A stretch of 64,000 bases of DNA from Kiritimatiellia bacterium (GCA_028716365.1 JAQUPZ010000007.1:248001-312000), one strand, 5' to 3'. Positions 1 through 9,279 are shown, numbered from the stretch's first letter. The notes: generated from the letters alone by a model not told the origin. Numbers and translations: made by a program.

Positions 1-1
1 A

Positions 2-505
2 TGGGCTTACAGTGAGAATTGGAACGCAGGAGGTAACACTACATCCCTGGTATCTAAAACAGAAGGTGGAGGATATAACTTCCAAATGGCGGGTGGGAAT
101 TTTGAATGGCTGGTATATCGCAATGGTGGGTATTTATACACTAGGTGTCCAGTGGCTAGCCTGAGTGATGGTTGGCATTATTTTGTTGGAACTTACGATG
201 GTCAATATGCAAATTTGTATGTTGATGGTATGTTGGTAAGTAACAGTGTTCCGGGGGGTACCTATCCCATAGCTTATGCGAATTTGAATAGTCTAATCAT
301 GGGAGGTGAGGCATCGGTGGGGATGACTCCGGCTGGTGGGGCAACATATTTCAATGGGAAAATTGACGAGGTCCGTAACTGCAATGTTGCCAATTCCTCC
401 AACTGGATTTGGGCGTGTTACTTGAATCAGGCTTCAAACAATGACTTCAATGCTTTTGGTCTTATTCGCAAAATTGGCAAAGGTACTGTGATTATAGTCA
501 GGTAG
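2..505 (+). CDS. LamG/concanavalin A-like secreted protein, C-terminal part (partial)
   Basis: The reading frame is open from base 2, upstream of the ATG at 86 used in the ORF track, so this is the 3' end of a gene that begins outside the window. About 167 residues are visible. The pattern DGWHYFVGTYDG, then LYVDG, then FNGKIDEVR is the typical end of a LamG jelly-roll (sugar or glycoprotein binding, usually on secreted proteins). The protein ends only about 35 residues after that domain, with no PEP-CTERM or sorting signal. Base composition is more AT-rich than the following ABC operon. Its full architecture and function cannot be known from this fragment. Confidence 0.8.
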   Translation, partial: WAYSENWNAGGNTTSLVSKTEGGGYNFQMAGGNFEWLVYRNGGYLYTRCPVASLSDGWHYFVGTYDGQYANLYVDGMLVSNSVPGGTYPIAYANLNSLIMGGEASVGMTPAGGATYFNGKIDEVRNCNVANSSNWIWACYLNQASNNDFNAFGLIRKIGKGTVIIVR

Positions 506-545
506 TAACGTCTATCTTGGAAATAATAAAATATCCAATTTACCT

Positions 546-638
546 CTCTGCCAAATAGCGATAAAAATGTAGTTTAATGACAGAGCCATCTCTCTTAGCC
601 CATATTCCGCGGTGACTTTGGCAGAGGGTGGGTTTTTT
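546..638 (+). terminator. Terminator-like inverted repeat with long loop
   Basis: CTCTGCCAAA (546-555) and TTTGGCAGAG (617-626) are perfect 10-base complements about 61 nt apart. They are followed by GGTGGG and a run of seven T (632-638). The position fits a terminator of the LamG gene. The unusually long loop would also fit an attenuator ahead of the ABC operon at 717. Confidence 0.4.
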
Positions 639-716
639 TGTATGAAAATTAGTGAAAAATATCTCCGGCAGACTAGCCGATCCAGATTTATCTGAAAAAG
701 AAGGGAAGAATAGTCA

Positions 717-2690
717 GTGCTGAAACTGTTGAGGAACATCTGGCTGGGTGTATCCCTGATCTTATTGGCTTCCGGACTCCTGCTGTTGTCTGACCTTGAC
801 CGCAGGCGGGGTGCAAAGAAATCTTCCAAGGCTCTTCCTCGCCTGGCCGTGATGCAGTGGGCTTCGACGGATCTGCTCGATCAAATCGTAAAGGGGTTTA
901 TTGAAGGATTGCGTCAGCAGGGCTTCGAGCACGGTCGTACTGCCGATATCCGTTTTCTGAATGCGTCTGGCGACAATTCCACCGGCAATGTAATGGCGCG
1001 CGATCTGGTCGGTGGGTCATATGACTTGGTACTGACTGCCAGCACACTCGCATTGCAGGCGGTAGCCAAGGCAAATACTCCCGGACGAGTTATTCATGTC
1101 TTCGGCGGAGTGACAGATCCATACGGCGCTGGAGTTGGTATTACCGGCCCCAAACCAGATCAGCACCCTGGCCACCTGGTCGGCGTTGGGACGTTTCAGC
1201 CGGTCGATCGAGCCATACGGATCGCCCGCAAGATGAATCCCAAACTGCGCAAAATCGGAGTGGCGTGGAGTCCGGGTGAAAGTAACTCCGAGGCCTGTGT
1301 CCTCAAAGCACGGTCCACATGCAAGGATCTCGGCATTGAACTGATCGAGGCTAATGTCGGTAACACCTCGGAAGTACCCGAAGCCATTCGTTCAATACTG
1401 GCTCGAGGTTCGGAAGCTGTCTGGGTAGGCGGTGACACTGTGGCTATTTCCGCAATCAGCGCCATTGTTTCCTCCGCCCGCGCCTTGAAGGTTCCCGTGT
1501 TCACAAATGATCCAAACGATACCGCTGATAAGGGTGTAATCTTCGGCGTGGGTGCTTCATATCATAAAGTGGGTGTCGCGGTTGGCGAGATCGCGGGAAA
1601 GATCCTGAACGGAACCTCGCCAAAATCCTTTGGAGTTGAAAACCTGGTACCTGAGGTGCTGACGGTTAATGAAACGCTTGTAAAGGAATTTGAAGGGTGG
1701 TCAATACCTGAGGAGATTCACGCTCAAGCCATGGCATCGACAAATGTTACCGGGACTGCCGCAGTGCCATCCAGCCAGGTTCCTGCACGGTGCTGGGAAA
1801 TAAGGATTGCCCGTTACAACGATGCACAATTCTCGGCAGATACATGGCGGGGCATTATGGACGGATTCAAAAAACAGGGCCTACAGGAAGGGCGCGACTT
1901 CAATGTGCGTTGTTTGAATGCACAGGGAGATATTACGACAATGACAAGCATCATGACAGCGATCCGCGCCGAGCGACCCGATCTTGTCATGACCATCTCC
2001 ACGCCCGCATTACAGGCGGCGCTGAGGCAGATAGGCGATCTTCCCATTGTCTTTGCGTGTGTGGCCGATGCTGTTCGCGCCGGTGCAGGCAAGTCTGATT
2101 CTGATCATTTGCCGAATGTGACTGGAATCACCACTCTTTCCCCCTTCGCGTCAATGGCCCAGTTGATCAGGAAGTCCGTCCCGAATGTCCGCGCCGTTGG
2201 CACATTATTTTCACCCGGTGAGGTTAACGCGGCACTGAACCGCCAGTGGTTTGCCGAAGCACTTGAAAGGGAAGGGCTGAAACTGGTTTCCGTTCCTGTC
2301 AACAATAGTGCGGAAACTGCAGAGGCGACAAGCGTGATGCTCCGTTCTGATATACAGATCGTATGCCAGATCATGGACAATACCGCCCGGCCCGGATTTG
2401 CCCAAATTGCAAAACGGGCGAAAGATGCCTGCCTGCCTTTTTTCTGTTTCGACAGCTCTGGGATCCGCGAAGGGGCGACTCTGGGACTGGGTCGGGATTA
2501 CTACTATTCCGGCGCGGAAGCCTCCGAAGTCGCCGTACAGGTGCTCCGTGGCGCCAAACCCGCGCAAATCCCCATCACCAATACCCGCACCGAAATTATA
2601 GTGGTCAATCAGGACCTGATCAGGAAATACGGTATTGTCCTGTCTCCGGAATATCTTAAGAAGGCGCAGATAGTAAAGAGAGAGGAATGA
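717..2690 (+). CDS. Double-domain ABC transporter substrate-binding protein (ABC_sub_bind family)
   Basis: This 657-residue protein is the solute receptor of the importer encoded by the next genes. Residues 6-26 form a hydrophobic anchor (LGVSLILLASGLLLL) followed by a basic stretch, so it is probably membrane-tethered. Two homologous substrate-binding modules follow, about residues 40-335 and 355-640. Each carries the same series: GFxxGLxxQG, then NAxGD, then DLVxTxSTxALQA, then LFSPGE or WSPGE. Single-module members of this family (TrpX-like) are about 320-340 residues, so this is a tandem duplication in one chain. Start GTG 717 is preceded by AAGGGAAG. The next gene starts 1 nt after the stop. 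The substrate is unknown; tryptophan-like or other small ligands are reported for relatives. Confidence 0.85.
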   Translation: MLKLLRNIWLGVSLILLASGLLLLSDLDRRRGAKKSSKALPRLAVMQWASTDLLDQIVKGFIEGLRQQGFEHGRTADIRFLNASGDNSTGNVMARDLVGGSYDLVLTASTLALQAVAKANTPGRVIHVFGGVTDPYGAGVGITGPKPDQHPGHLVGVGTFQPVDRAIRIARKMNPKLRKIGVAWSPGESNSEACVLKARSTCKDLGIELIEANVGNTSEVPEAIRSILARGSEAVWVGGDTVAISAISAIVSSARALKVPVFTNDPNDTADKGVIFGVGASYHKVGVAVGEIAGKILNGTSPKSFGVENLVPEVLTVNETLVKEFEGWSIPEEIHAQAMASTNVTGTAAVPSSQVPARCWEIRIARYNDAQFSADTWRGIMDGFKKQGLQEGRDFNVRCLNAQGDITTMTSIMTAIRAERPDLVMTISTPALQAALRQIGDLPIVFACVADAVRAGAGKSDSDHLPNVTGITTLSPFASMAQLIRKSVPNVRAVGTLFSPGEVNAALNRQWFAEALEREGLKLVSVPVNNSAETAEATSVMLRSDIQIVCQIMDNTARPGFAQIAKRAKDACLPFFCFDSSGIREGATLGLGRDYYYSGAEASEVAVQVLRGAKPAQIPITNTRTEIIVVNQDLIRKYGIVLSPEYLKKAQIVKREE

Positions 2691-2691
2691 C

Positions 2692-3945
2692 ATGCAGTTT
2701 GAAACAACGATAAAGGGAAATTGCGCAGTCCTCAAGGTCACCGGACGTTTGGATGCCGCCTGGGCGGATCATTTCCATGGCGCAGTTCAGGAAACCATTC
2801 GCGACGGACACCACCACGTACAAATCGACGCCTCAGGACTGGAATATCTCAGCTCGGCCGGTATCCGTTCATTACTTCGCATCCAGCGGGAACTTGCCGC
2901 TGTGAAAGGTTCGTTCGGGATTATTCATGCCTCCACCTTTGTGGCGGACACGCTGCGTCTTTCCGGATTGCAGCAGCTAATGTTGTCAGAACCAGAACAT
3001 TCAGAAAAAGAAACAATGCGATGTGAGGCTGTGGCGCCTTGTGTCGAGGTTCAGCCCGTACCAGGCATTTGCTTCGAAAAACATCCTATTGCGACGAAGG
3101 GGCGGATAACGGTACGGAGGAACTGCCGCTGGAAACCCTGGCAGCCGGTACACAATGACGATGCAGTGGAAATCAGTTTTACCCGCAATGTTTTTGGACT
3201 TGGGATAGGGGCTCCAGGGAAAGATGTTGATGACGCACGTACCCGCTTCGGTGAATTCATTGCCGCATCCGGTCATCTTGTCTGGTTACCAGGTGACGGT
3301 GAGGATACGCCCGATTACCTTGAACAGGCCGAACGCTTCGTACCCAGGCTGCAGGTCATTCAGTCGCTTACGGGGGATGGAGACTTCTCACATCTGCTGC
3401 GATTCTCTCCTGAGAAGAAGGGTAATTTCCTGAATCTTTCCGACCTCTTCCTGCAGATTCTTCAAACTACCCAGTCCAATGCCGCGGCAATGATCGGTCT
3501 TGTCGAGGTCGAAGGACTTGTTGGCGCAGCAATATCCCGTTCTCCTGGCCTTATTCAGGCGACCGACCGACCTGCTGACTTTCCGGAAATACGCAACTGG
3601 TTGAGATTCTGCGGAGAACGGATCCACCGTCAGGCCCAGGCTCTTGTCGTCGCATTCCTTAGCCGGGATCCAGCCCACGTTTCGGTTTCAGATCTGTCTC
3701 CTTTGCCGTCAAGGCCGGGAATCCGTGCCCATGCACATGCGGTCATTCTGCCATACCGTCCGCTCCAACAGGGAATCCTGGAACTTGAACCGTCGGTACG
3801 TGCAGTTTTCGAGGACAACGAACCCATCGGTCTTCTTCATCTGATCGAAGATGACCGGCCTGCCATTGGTCTCGGACAGAGCGCGTTCATCCGTGGAGCA
3901 TGCTGGTGTGCACCATTTCAATTTTCAAAGGAGCCATTGCAATGA
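2692..3945 (+). CDS. STAS-domain protein within ABC importer operon
   Basis: This 417-residue cytoplasmic protein has an N-terminal STAS (anti-anti-sigma-like) domain, about residues 1-105. It contains LKVTGRLDAAWA, the DASGLEYLSSAGIRSLL signature with a candidate phospho-Ser, and a C-terminal helix. The remaining ~310 residues are a region I do not recognise. They include a segment rich in hydrophobic strands (IGLVEVEGLVGAAI) that might be a ligand-binding or catalytic domain. There is no signal peptide. The stop overlaps the permease start (ATGA), which argues for translational coupling and a role with the transporter. A regulatory or docking function is inference from the STAS domain only. 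Confidence 0.7.
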   Translation: MQFETTIKGNCAVLKVTGRLDAAWADHFHGAVQETIRDGHHHVQIDASGLEYLSSAGIRSLLRIQRELAAVKGSFGIIHASTFVADTLRLSGLQQLMLSEPEHSEKETMRCEAVAPCVEVQPVPGICFEKHPIATKGRITVRRNCRWKPWQPVHNDDAVEISFTRNVFGLGIGAPGKDVDDARTRFGEFIAASGHLVWLPGDGEDTPDYLEQAERFVPRLQVIQSLTGDGDFSHLLRFSPEKKGNFLNLSDLFLQILQTTQSNAAAMIGLVEVEGLVGAAISRSPGLIQATDRPADFPEIRNWLRFCGERIHRQAQALVVAFLSRDPAHVSVSDLSPLPSRPGIRAHAHAVILPYRPLQQGILELEPSVRAVFEDNEPIGLLHLIEDDRPAIGLGQSAFIRGACWCAPFQFSKEPLQ

Positions 3946-4883
3946 CCCTCGTAATAGGCGCTTTTACCATAGGACTTATCCTGTCACTGCTTTCAATGGG
4001 GGTGTGGATAAGTTTCCGCATACTGCGCTATTGCGACATCACCGTTGACGGATCCATCACCCTGGGTGCATCGGTTGCAGCCGTGATGCTGATAAACGGA
4101 TGGTCGCCATGGACCGCCACCATTGCCGCGACGCTGGCCGGTGGCGTAGCTGGTTTCACGACCGGCGTACTCCATACTAAATTCCGCATCCATGAACTTC
4201 TCGCGGGTATCCTGGTTATGACCGCCCTTTATTCGGTCAACCTCCGTGTCATGGGCCGGAGTAACGTGCCGCTGATTAACGTGGAGAACATCGCCTCTCC
4301 GGTCGCTGGGATACTGACCCGCAGTACTGGCGGAGCCGATTCGATCAGTCTGCTTGGCTGGTCGGTTCCCGTACTGGATGCCGCCATGCTCATCACAGTC
4401 TTGATCATAACAGCGATAGTTGCCTTGCTTATCCACCGGTTTCTCCTGACCCACCTGGGCACGGCCATGCGCGCTGCCGGCGAAAACCCGCAGATGGTCC
4501 GGGCACAGGGAGTAAATAATCAGGTGATGGTCGTATTTGGATTGGTTTGCTCTAATGCCCTGGTTGGAATGTCAGGCGCACTGCTCGCGCAATACCAGGG
4601 CTTTACCGATGTGCAGATGGGCATTGGTATGATTGTGTGGGGGTTGGCCAGTATCATTATCGGTGAAGCGTTGGTTGCACGGAGTACTCCTGGGCTTGCC
4701 CTGTGCGGTGCAATAATGGGCACGATCCTCTTTCGCCTGCTCGTGGCAATCGCCCTGCGATGGGGGCTCAACCCAAACGACCTGAAACTGGTCACTGCAG
4801 TCTTTGTCTTTTCGGCGCTGGTACTCCCTGGTTGGGTGAAGTATTTCCTCCGAAAACGTTCCAAGGAGAAATTACATGATTAG
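3942..4883 (+). CDS. ABC transporter permease (BPD_transp_2 type)
   Basis: This is an inner-membrane channel subunit of 313 residues with about eight hydrophobic segments. The ORF track starts at 3900. I place the start at ATG 3942 because AAAGGAG lies at 3927-3933 and the ATG overlaps the STAS-gene stop as ATGA. Motifs typical of branched-chain/sugar-type permeases are present: a Gly-rich first half (DGSITLGASVAAV) and the cytoplasmic loop TAMRAAGENPQMVRAQG, which contacts the ATPase. The stop overlaps the ATPase start by 8 nt. It resembles the permease partner of TrpX-type substrate-binding proteins. Confidence 0.87.
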   Translation: MTLVIGAFTIGLILSLLSMGVWISFRILRYCDITVDGSITLGASVAAVMLINGWSPWTATIAATLAGGVAGFTTGVLHTKFRIHELLAGILVMTALYSVNLRVMGRSNVPLINVENIASPVAGILTRSTGGADSISLLGWSVPVLDAAMLITVLIITAIVALLIHRFLLTHLGTAMRAAGENPQMVRAQGVNNQVMVVFGLVCSNALVGMSGALLAQYQGFTDVQMGIGMIVWGLASIIIGEALVARSTPGLALCGAIMGTILFRLLVAIALRWGLNPNDLKLVTAVFVFSALVLPGWVKYFLRKRSKEKLHD

Positions 4884-5688
4884 TATCCGCAGTCTGGAAA
4901 AAACTTTTTTCCCTAATACCCCGAATGAGGTTCGGGCCCTTTGCGGGATCGATCTGGATATTCCCGAGGGTTGTTTTGCCGGAATCATCGGCACCAACGG
5001 TTCCGGGAAAAGTACGTTACTCAATGCCATAGCGGGAGCATTTGAGCCAGACCAGGGCGAGATTTTCATCGACCAGCAGAATATTACGCATTGGGCGGAG
5101 CACCGGCGTGCCCGCCTCATCGGAAGGGTATTTCAAAACCCGTTCGCAGGTACGGCTGCTGACATGACGATCGCGGAAAACGTGGTAATGGCCATGCGCC
5201 GAGGGTGTAAGCGCGGTCTGGGCCTGGCGCTTCGCCATTCCGTCCGCGACGAAATTGCCGACCGGATCCGCTCGCTCAAGATGGGATTGGAAAACCGGCT
5301 GGACAACCCCATGGGAACACTCTCAGGCGGCCAGCGTCAGGCACTCACGCTTCTCATGGCCACATGGCTGCGCCCACATCTCCTCCTGCTCGACGAACAT
5401 ACCGCCGCTCTCGATCCCAAGAGCGCCGCACAGGTGGCCGAACTCACACTAGAAATCGTCCGCCGCGAAAAACTGACCGCACTGATGGTCACCCATTCAA
5501 TGCAACAGGCCGTACAACTTCCGGAACACATCATTATGATGCACAGGGGACAGATCGTCCGACAGTTTGGTGGCCAGGAAAAAGCCCGTGTCCGCGTTCC
5601 CGATCTTCTCGCTGCCTTTGATCACGTCCGCAGACGGGAACAACTTGATCCGGCCGTGGCTGAAATTCTCGCAAAGCAATATGTCTGA
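4876..5688 (+). CDS. ABC transporter ATP-binding protein
   Basis: This 270-residue ATPase energises the importer. Visible motifs are Walker A GTNGSGKS (residues 39-46), Q-loop VFQNPFAGTAADMT, signature LSGGQRQ, Walker B LLLLDEHTAALD and switch histidine VTHS. The Q-loop and DEHTA spellings are those found with TrpX/ABC_sub_bind systems. AAGGAG lies 8 nt before ATG 4876. It is the last gene of the four-gene operon. The 263 nt downstream show no clear intrinsic terminator and then the tRNA promoter. By eye the whole operon uses more G/C-ending codons than the genes to its right. Confidence 0.9.
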   Translation: MISIRSLEKTFFPNTPNEVRALCGIDLDIPEGCFAGIIGTNGSGKSTLLNAIAGAFEPDQGEIFIDQQNITHWAEHRRARLIGRVFQNPFAGTAADMTIAENVVMAMRRGCKRGLGLALRHSVRDEIADRIRSLKMGLENRLDNPMGTLSGGQRQALTLLMATWLRPHLLLLDEHTAALDPKSAAQVAELTLEIVRREKLTALMVTHSMQQAVQLPEHIIMMHRGQIVRQFGGQEKARVRVPDLLAAFDHVRRREQLDPAVAEILAKQYV

Positions 5689-5893
5689 ACAAGGTATTTC
5701 CCGTCCCAGAATCAAAATAAAAACATCCTCAAAATAATGTTATGACTTTTGTTACGTTGACCACTGTTGTTGGCTTTTGATACAGACTAAAAACCCTGAT
5801 AAATTGAATATAATTTATGTTTTTTATGGACTACGAATCGGAAAGTTACTGGTTCAGCTCCAATCAGGTGTATGATATAGATGTTGTTTTACC

Positions 5894-5922
5894 TTGAATG
5901 ATCTTTAAACAGCGGATAATCT
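5894..5922 (+). promoter_or_regulatory. Candidate sigma70 promoter of tRNA-fMet
   Basis: TTGAAT (5894-5899), a 17-nt spacer and TAATCT (5917-5922) would start transcription near 5929, about 23 nt before the tRNA. The surrounding gap 5689-5951 is AT-rich and holds no gene that I can support. Confidence 0.4.
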
Positions 5923-5951
5923 ATTTTTAGATCTGATTGAAATTTATTAAT

Positions 5952-6028
<77 letters not shown>

Positions 6029-6038
6029 GCCTTCGCGT

Positions 6039-6066
6039 AACGGCCAGCCGGAAACGGCTGGCCGTT
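6039..6066 (+). terminator. Intrinsic terminator-like hairpin after tRNA-fMet
   Basis: A perfect 12-bp stem AACGGCCAGCCG / CGGCTGGCCGTT closes a GAAA tetraloop, starting 10 nt after the tRNA. It is followed by the T-rich CTTGCTT rather than a pure T run. Confidence 0.6.
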
Positions 6067-6151
6067 CTTGCTTCGGTTGGCACAGCCAGTGGAAGGGCGA
6101 AAACCTTAATACCCGGTCTTTTTTGTTGCTTGGTTTTCGGGTAGGATGTTG

Positions 6152-6160
6152 TGCTATACT
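6152..6160 (+). promoter_or_regulatory. Candidate extended -10 promoter of nadA-uvrB
   Basis: TGCTATACT is an extended -10 element (TG-N-TATACT). A poor -35 (TTGGTT) lies 19 nt upstream. Transcription would start about 3 nt before ATG 6170, so the nadA message would be leaderless or nearly so. Confidence 0.35.
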
Positions 6161-6169
6161 TGCAAAGTT

Positions 6170-7195
6170 ATGAAAGAAATCGTTCAGGAAATAAATGATA
6201 TACGCAGACAATGGGGTAAAAAACTTCTGATTCTTGGACACCACTATCAGCGGCCATCTGTCCTGTGTCATGCCGATGAACTTGGTGACTCACTTGAACT
6301 TTCCAGAAAGGCGGCCAGTCATTCTGAAGCGGAACGCATTGTCTTTTGCGGAGTAAAGTTCATGGCAGAGTCTGCTGATATTCTTACAAACCGTAATCAA
6401 ACAGTTTACATGCCGGATATATCCGCGGGTTGTCCAATGGCAAATATGGCCGATGCAGATGAAATGACGGAATCCTGGAAGATGCTTGAATCTCATGGCG
6501 GAGAATGGCTGCCGGTTGTGTACGTTAACAGTTCTGCGGAAATCAAGGCCTGTTGTGGTAAATGGGGCGGTAGTACGTGTACTTCCAGTAATGCATCAAA
6601 AGTATTCAAGTGGGTATTTGCCCAGGGTAAAAAGGTTTTTTTCCTTCCGGATGAGCATTTGGGTATAAATACGGCATATGACATGGGAATCCCGGATAAT
6701 GAGGTGCTTTTATACGATCCAGGAAAACAGAATGGCGGTATAAGAACAGAGGAACTCGCCAGGGCAAAAGTTATTGTCTGGAAAGGTTTTTGTCTCGTTC
6801 ATGTTGCTTTCAAACCTGAACATGTTATTGAGGCCCGGAAAAAGTTTCCTGATGCAAAGATCATTGTTCATCCTGAAACGCCCCGGGAAGTTGTGCGAAT
6901 GTGTGATGCGCACGGCTCAACATCACAGATAATCAAATATGTGGAGGCGGCTGCCGCTGGATCTACGATTATTGTAGGAACGGAACTCAATCTGGTTGAT
7001 CGTCTTGCCGCCGAGCAGAAGTGCCGGGTAACGGTCAAAGCCCTGTCGTCTTCTGTGTGTGCCAACATGGCTAAAACAAATGCAAATAACCTGCTGGCTT
7101 TGTTGAAAGAATGGCCTGCACGGAATGAAGTGCATGTGCCTGAATCTGTTGCTGTTGATGCACGCAAATCGCTCACAACCATGTTGAACCTGTGA
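6170..7195 (+). CDS. nadA: Quinolinate synthase NadA
   Basis: NadA condenses iminoaspartate with dihydroxyacetone phosphate to quinolinate, the first pyridine-ring step of NAD synthesis, using a 4Fe-4S cluster. The track ORF starts at 6146. I choose ATG 6170 (MKEIVQ, 341 residues) because family members begin this way and the likely -10 box covers the upstream region. Family blocks are LGHHYQRP near the N-terminus, PDISAGCPMANM, PDEHLG, GFCLVH, the substrate loop HPETPREVV and GSTSQIIKY, and VCANMAKTN. The Cys of AGC, GFC and VC fit the three cluster ligands. No Shine-Dalgarno sequence precedes either ATG. The stop overlaps uvrB as GTGA. Confidence 0.94.
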   Translation: MKEIVQEINDIRRQWGKKLLILGHHYQRPSVLCHADELGDSLELSRKAASHSEAERIVFCGVKFMAESADILTNRNQTVYMPDISAGCPMANMADADEMTESWKMLESHGGEWLPVVYVNSSAEIKACCGKWGGSTCTSSNASKVFKWVFAQGKKVFFLPDEHLGINTAYDMGIPDNEVLLYDPGKQNGGIRTEELARAKVIVWKGFCLVHVAFKPEHVIEARKKFPDAKIIVHPETPREVVRMCDAHGSTSQIIKYVEAAAAGSTIIVGTELNLVDRLAAEQKCRVTVKALSSSVCANMAKTNANNLLALLKEWPARNEVHVPESVAVDARKSLTTMLNL

Positions 7196-9246
7196 ACTCC
7201 TCATTCAAACTGAAGGCTTCTTTTAAACCAACCGGTGACCAGCCGGGTGCGATAGAAGCATTGTACGCGGGATTGGCTGGAGGTCAGCGTTTCCAGGTGC
7301 TCGAAGGTGTTACCGGATCCGGTAAGACTTTCACGATGGCTAATGTAATTGAACGTCTTGGCCGGCCAACGCTAGTAATTTCTCATAACAAGACACTGGC
7401 GGCACAATTGTATGGTGAATTCAAGAGTTTTTTCCCCGACAATGCCGTTGAATATTTTGTAAGCTACTATGATTATTATCAGCCTGAGGCTTACATTCCG
7501 CAGACCGATACTTATATCGAGAAGGATGCGTCGATAAACAAGGAAATCGAACGGCTGAGATTGTCGGCCACGAACTCACTGCTCTGCCGTAAGGATGTAA
7601 TTATAGTCGCTTCAGTTTCGTGTATATACGGTTTGGGTTCGCCGGAAGATTATATCGGCATGCTTGTCCAGGTGGAAAAAGGCAGGGAATACGAGCGGGA
7701 TTCCATACTTAGCAGGCTGGTTGATATTCAATATACAAGAAATGATTATGAACCTGAGCCCGGTACTTTCAGGGTTCGAGGAGATACTGTTGATGTTTTT
7801 CCGTCGTATTCAAAAAAAGGAATAAGGATGGATTTCTTCGGGGATGAAATTGGAAGCATAAAACAAATCGATGTGCTTACAGGACAAACTGAAGCAACGC
7901 TTGAGAAGGCAGTTATTTCTCCTGCCAAACACTTTGTAATGCCGAAGGACAAAATTCAGCCGGCGATCGCACGTATTCTTCTTGAATTGAAAGATCGTGT
8001 TGCCTGGTTTGAAAAGGAAAATAAATTACTGGAAGCACAACGAATACAACAAAGGACAATGTACGACATAGAGATGTTAAAAGAGCTGGGATACTGTTCC
8101 GGCATTGAGAATTATTCACGTCATCTGAGCGGCAGGGCGGAAGGTGAGCCTCCGGCAACTCTTATCAGCTATTTTGAAGACGAATTCCTTACGATAGTGG
8201 ACGAATCACATGTTACAATTCCTCAGTTGCGTGGAATGTACAATGGAGACAGATCGCGAAAGGTGACGTTGGTTGAACATGGTTTTCGTCTGCCTTCGGC
8301 GTTGGATAACCGGCCTTTGAATTTTGATGAATTTCTCAAGTCTGTTGGACAGGTAGTATTCACAACGGCAACACCAGGGCCGTTCGAATTAGAGGTCGGT
8401 AAGAAATCTGTGCCGCAATTGATCCGGCCAACCGGGCTGATTGATCCACCTGTGGAGGTCAGGCCCCTGAAGGGCCAGATTGACGACCTGATGGAAGAGG
8501 TCAAGGCACATGCGGAACGCGGAGAAAGGGTGCTTGTCACTACATTGACAAAGCGTACGGCAGAGGACCTGTCGGCGTACATGAGGAATGCCGGTCTTAA
8601 GGTTGAGTATTTGCATTCGGATATTGATGCCATTGAGCGTGTGGAAGTTTTGCGTGGACTGCGAATGGCGAAATTTGACTGTGTGGTTGGTATTAACCTG
8701 CTGAGAGAAGGACTGGATTTGCCGGAAGTTGCTCTTGTGGCCGTATTGGATGCGGACAAAGAAGGTTTCCTCAGGTCGGCAACTTCCCTGATTCAGGTGG
8801 CAGGACGCACTGCGAGGCATATAAACGGCAAAGTGATTTTGTACGCTGACACAATAACGGATTCAATGCGCAGAATGATGGATGTTACCATACGGCGCCG
8901 TAATGTTCAGATGGAATATAATAAACTTCACAATATAACTCCCAAAAGTGTTGCCAGAAGTATGGATGCTGAACTTGTCGTGCGGAGAGAATCAGAAGAA
9001 ATTGAAAAAAACGTTGTCAGGGAAACTGGCTTGGAATACGACGTTTTCAAGACTATCCGGGAAATTGAGAAAGAGATGCTTGAAGCTGCGGAGGCACTGG
9101 AATTTGAACGTGCGGCGATATTGAGGGATGAATTAAGGGAACTGAAGACGATGACCAACGAGGTTAATTCTAGGGATCGGTCTTTGCCGAAAAGTACACA
9201 TCAAGATTCTACACGAAAAAAAAGAGGGCTTCATAACATCCGATAA
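7192..9246 (+). CDS. uvrB: Excinuclease ABC subunit UvrB
   Basis: UvrB is the damage-verifying DNA helicase-like subunit of nucleotide excision repair. The 684-residue protein matches the family's normal length. It shows Walker A GVTGSGKT (residues 39-46), the beta-hairpin region YYDYYQPEAYIPQTDTYIEKD, helicase motifs TIVDESHVTIPQ, FTTATPGP and VGINLLREGLDLPEV, motif VI QVAGRTARH, and a C-terminal UVR coiled coil (EKEMLEAAEALEFERAAILRDEL) that contacts UvrC. The start is GTG 7192 inside the nadA stop, giving a 4-nt overlap. A pairing of nadA with uvrB has no obvious functional logic. The following gene converges 33 nt downstream. Confidence 0.97.
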   Translation: MNSSFKLKASFKPTGDQPGAIEALYAGLAGGQRFQVLEGVTGSGKTFTMANVIERLGRPTLVISHNKTLAAQLYGEFKSFFPDNAVEYFVSYYDYYQPEAYIPQTDTYIEKDASINKEIERLRLSATNSLLCRKDVIIVASVSCIYGLGSPEDYIGMLVQVEKGREYERDSILSRLVDIQYTRNDYEPEPGTFRVRGDTVDVFPSYSKKGIRMDFFGDEIGSIKQIDVLTGQTEATLEKAVISPAKHFVMPKDKIQPAIARILLELKDRVAWFEKENKLLEAQRIQQRTMYDIEMLKELGYCSGIENYSRHLSGRAEGEPPATLISYFEDEFLTIVDESHVTIPQLRGMYNGDRSRKVTLVEHGFRLPSALDNRPLNFDEFLKSVGQVVFTTATPGPFELEVGKKSVPQLIRPTGLIDPPVEVRPLKGQIDDLMEEVKAHAERGERVLVTTLTKRTAEDLSAYMRNAGLKVEYLHSDIDAIERVEVLRGLRMAKFDCVVGINLLREGLDLPEVALVAVLDADKEGFLRSATSLIQVAGRTARHINGKVILYADTITDSMRRMMDVTIRRRNVQMEYNKLHNITPKSVARSMDAELVVRRESEEIEKNVVRETGLEYDVFKTIREIEKEMLEAAEALEFERAAILRDELRELKTMTNEVNSRDRSLPKSTHQDSTRKKRGLHNIR

Positions 9247-9279
9247 ATGGATGAATAACGGTATGTTGAATCAAATATT

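Noticed and set aside
3993-4454. 153-codon ORF on the minus strand
   Set aside because: Antisense to the ABC permease and lacking a start signal or family motif.
8223-8759. 178-codon ORF on the minus strand
   Set aside because: It lies entirely inside uvrB, whose frame is certain; the product is Ser/Thr/Arg-rich without motifs.
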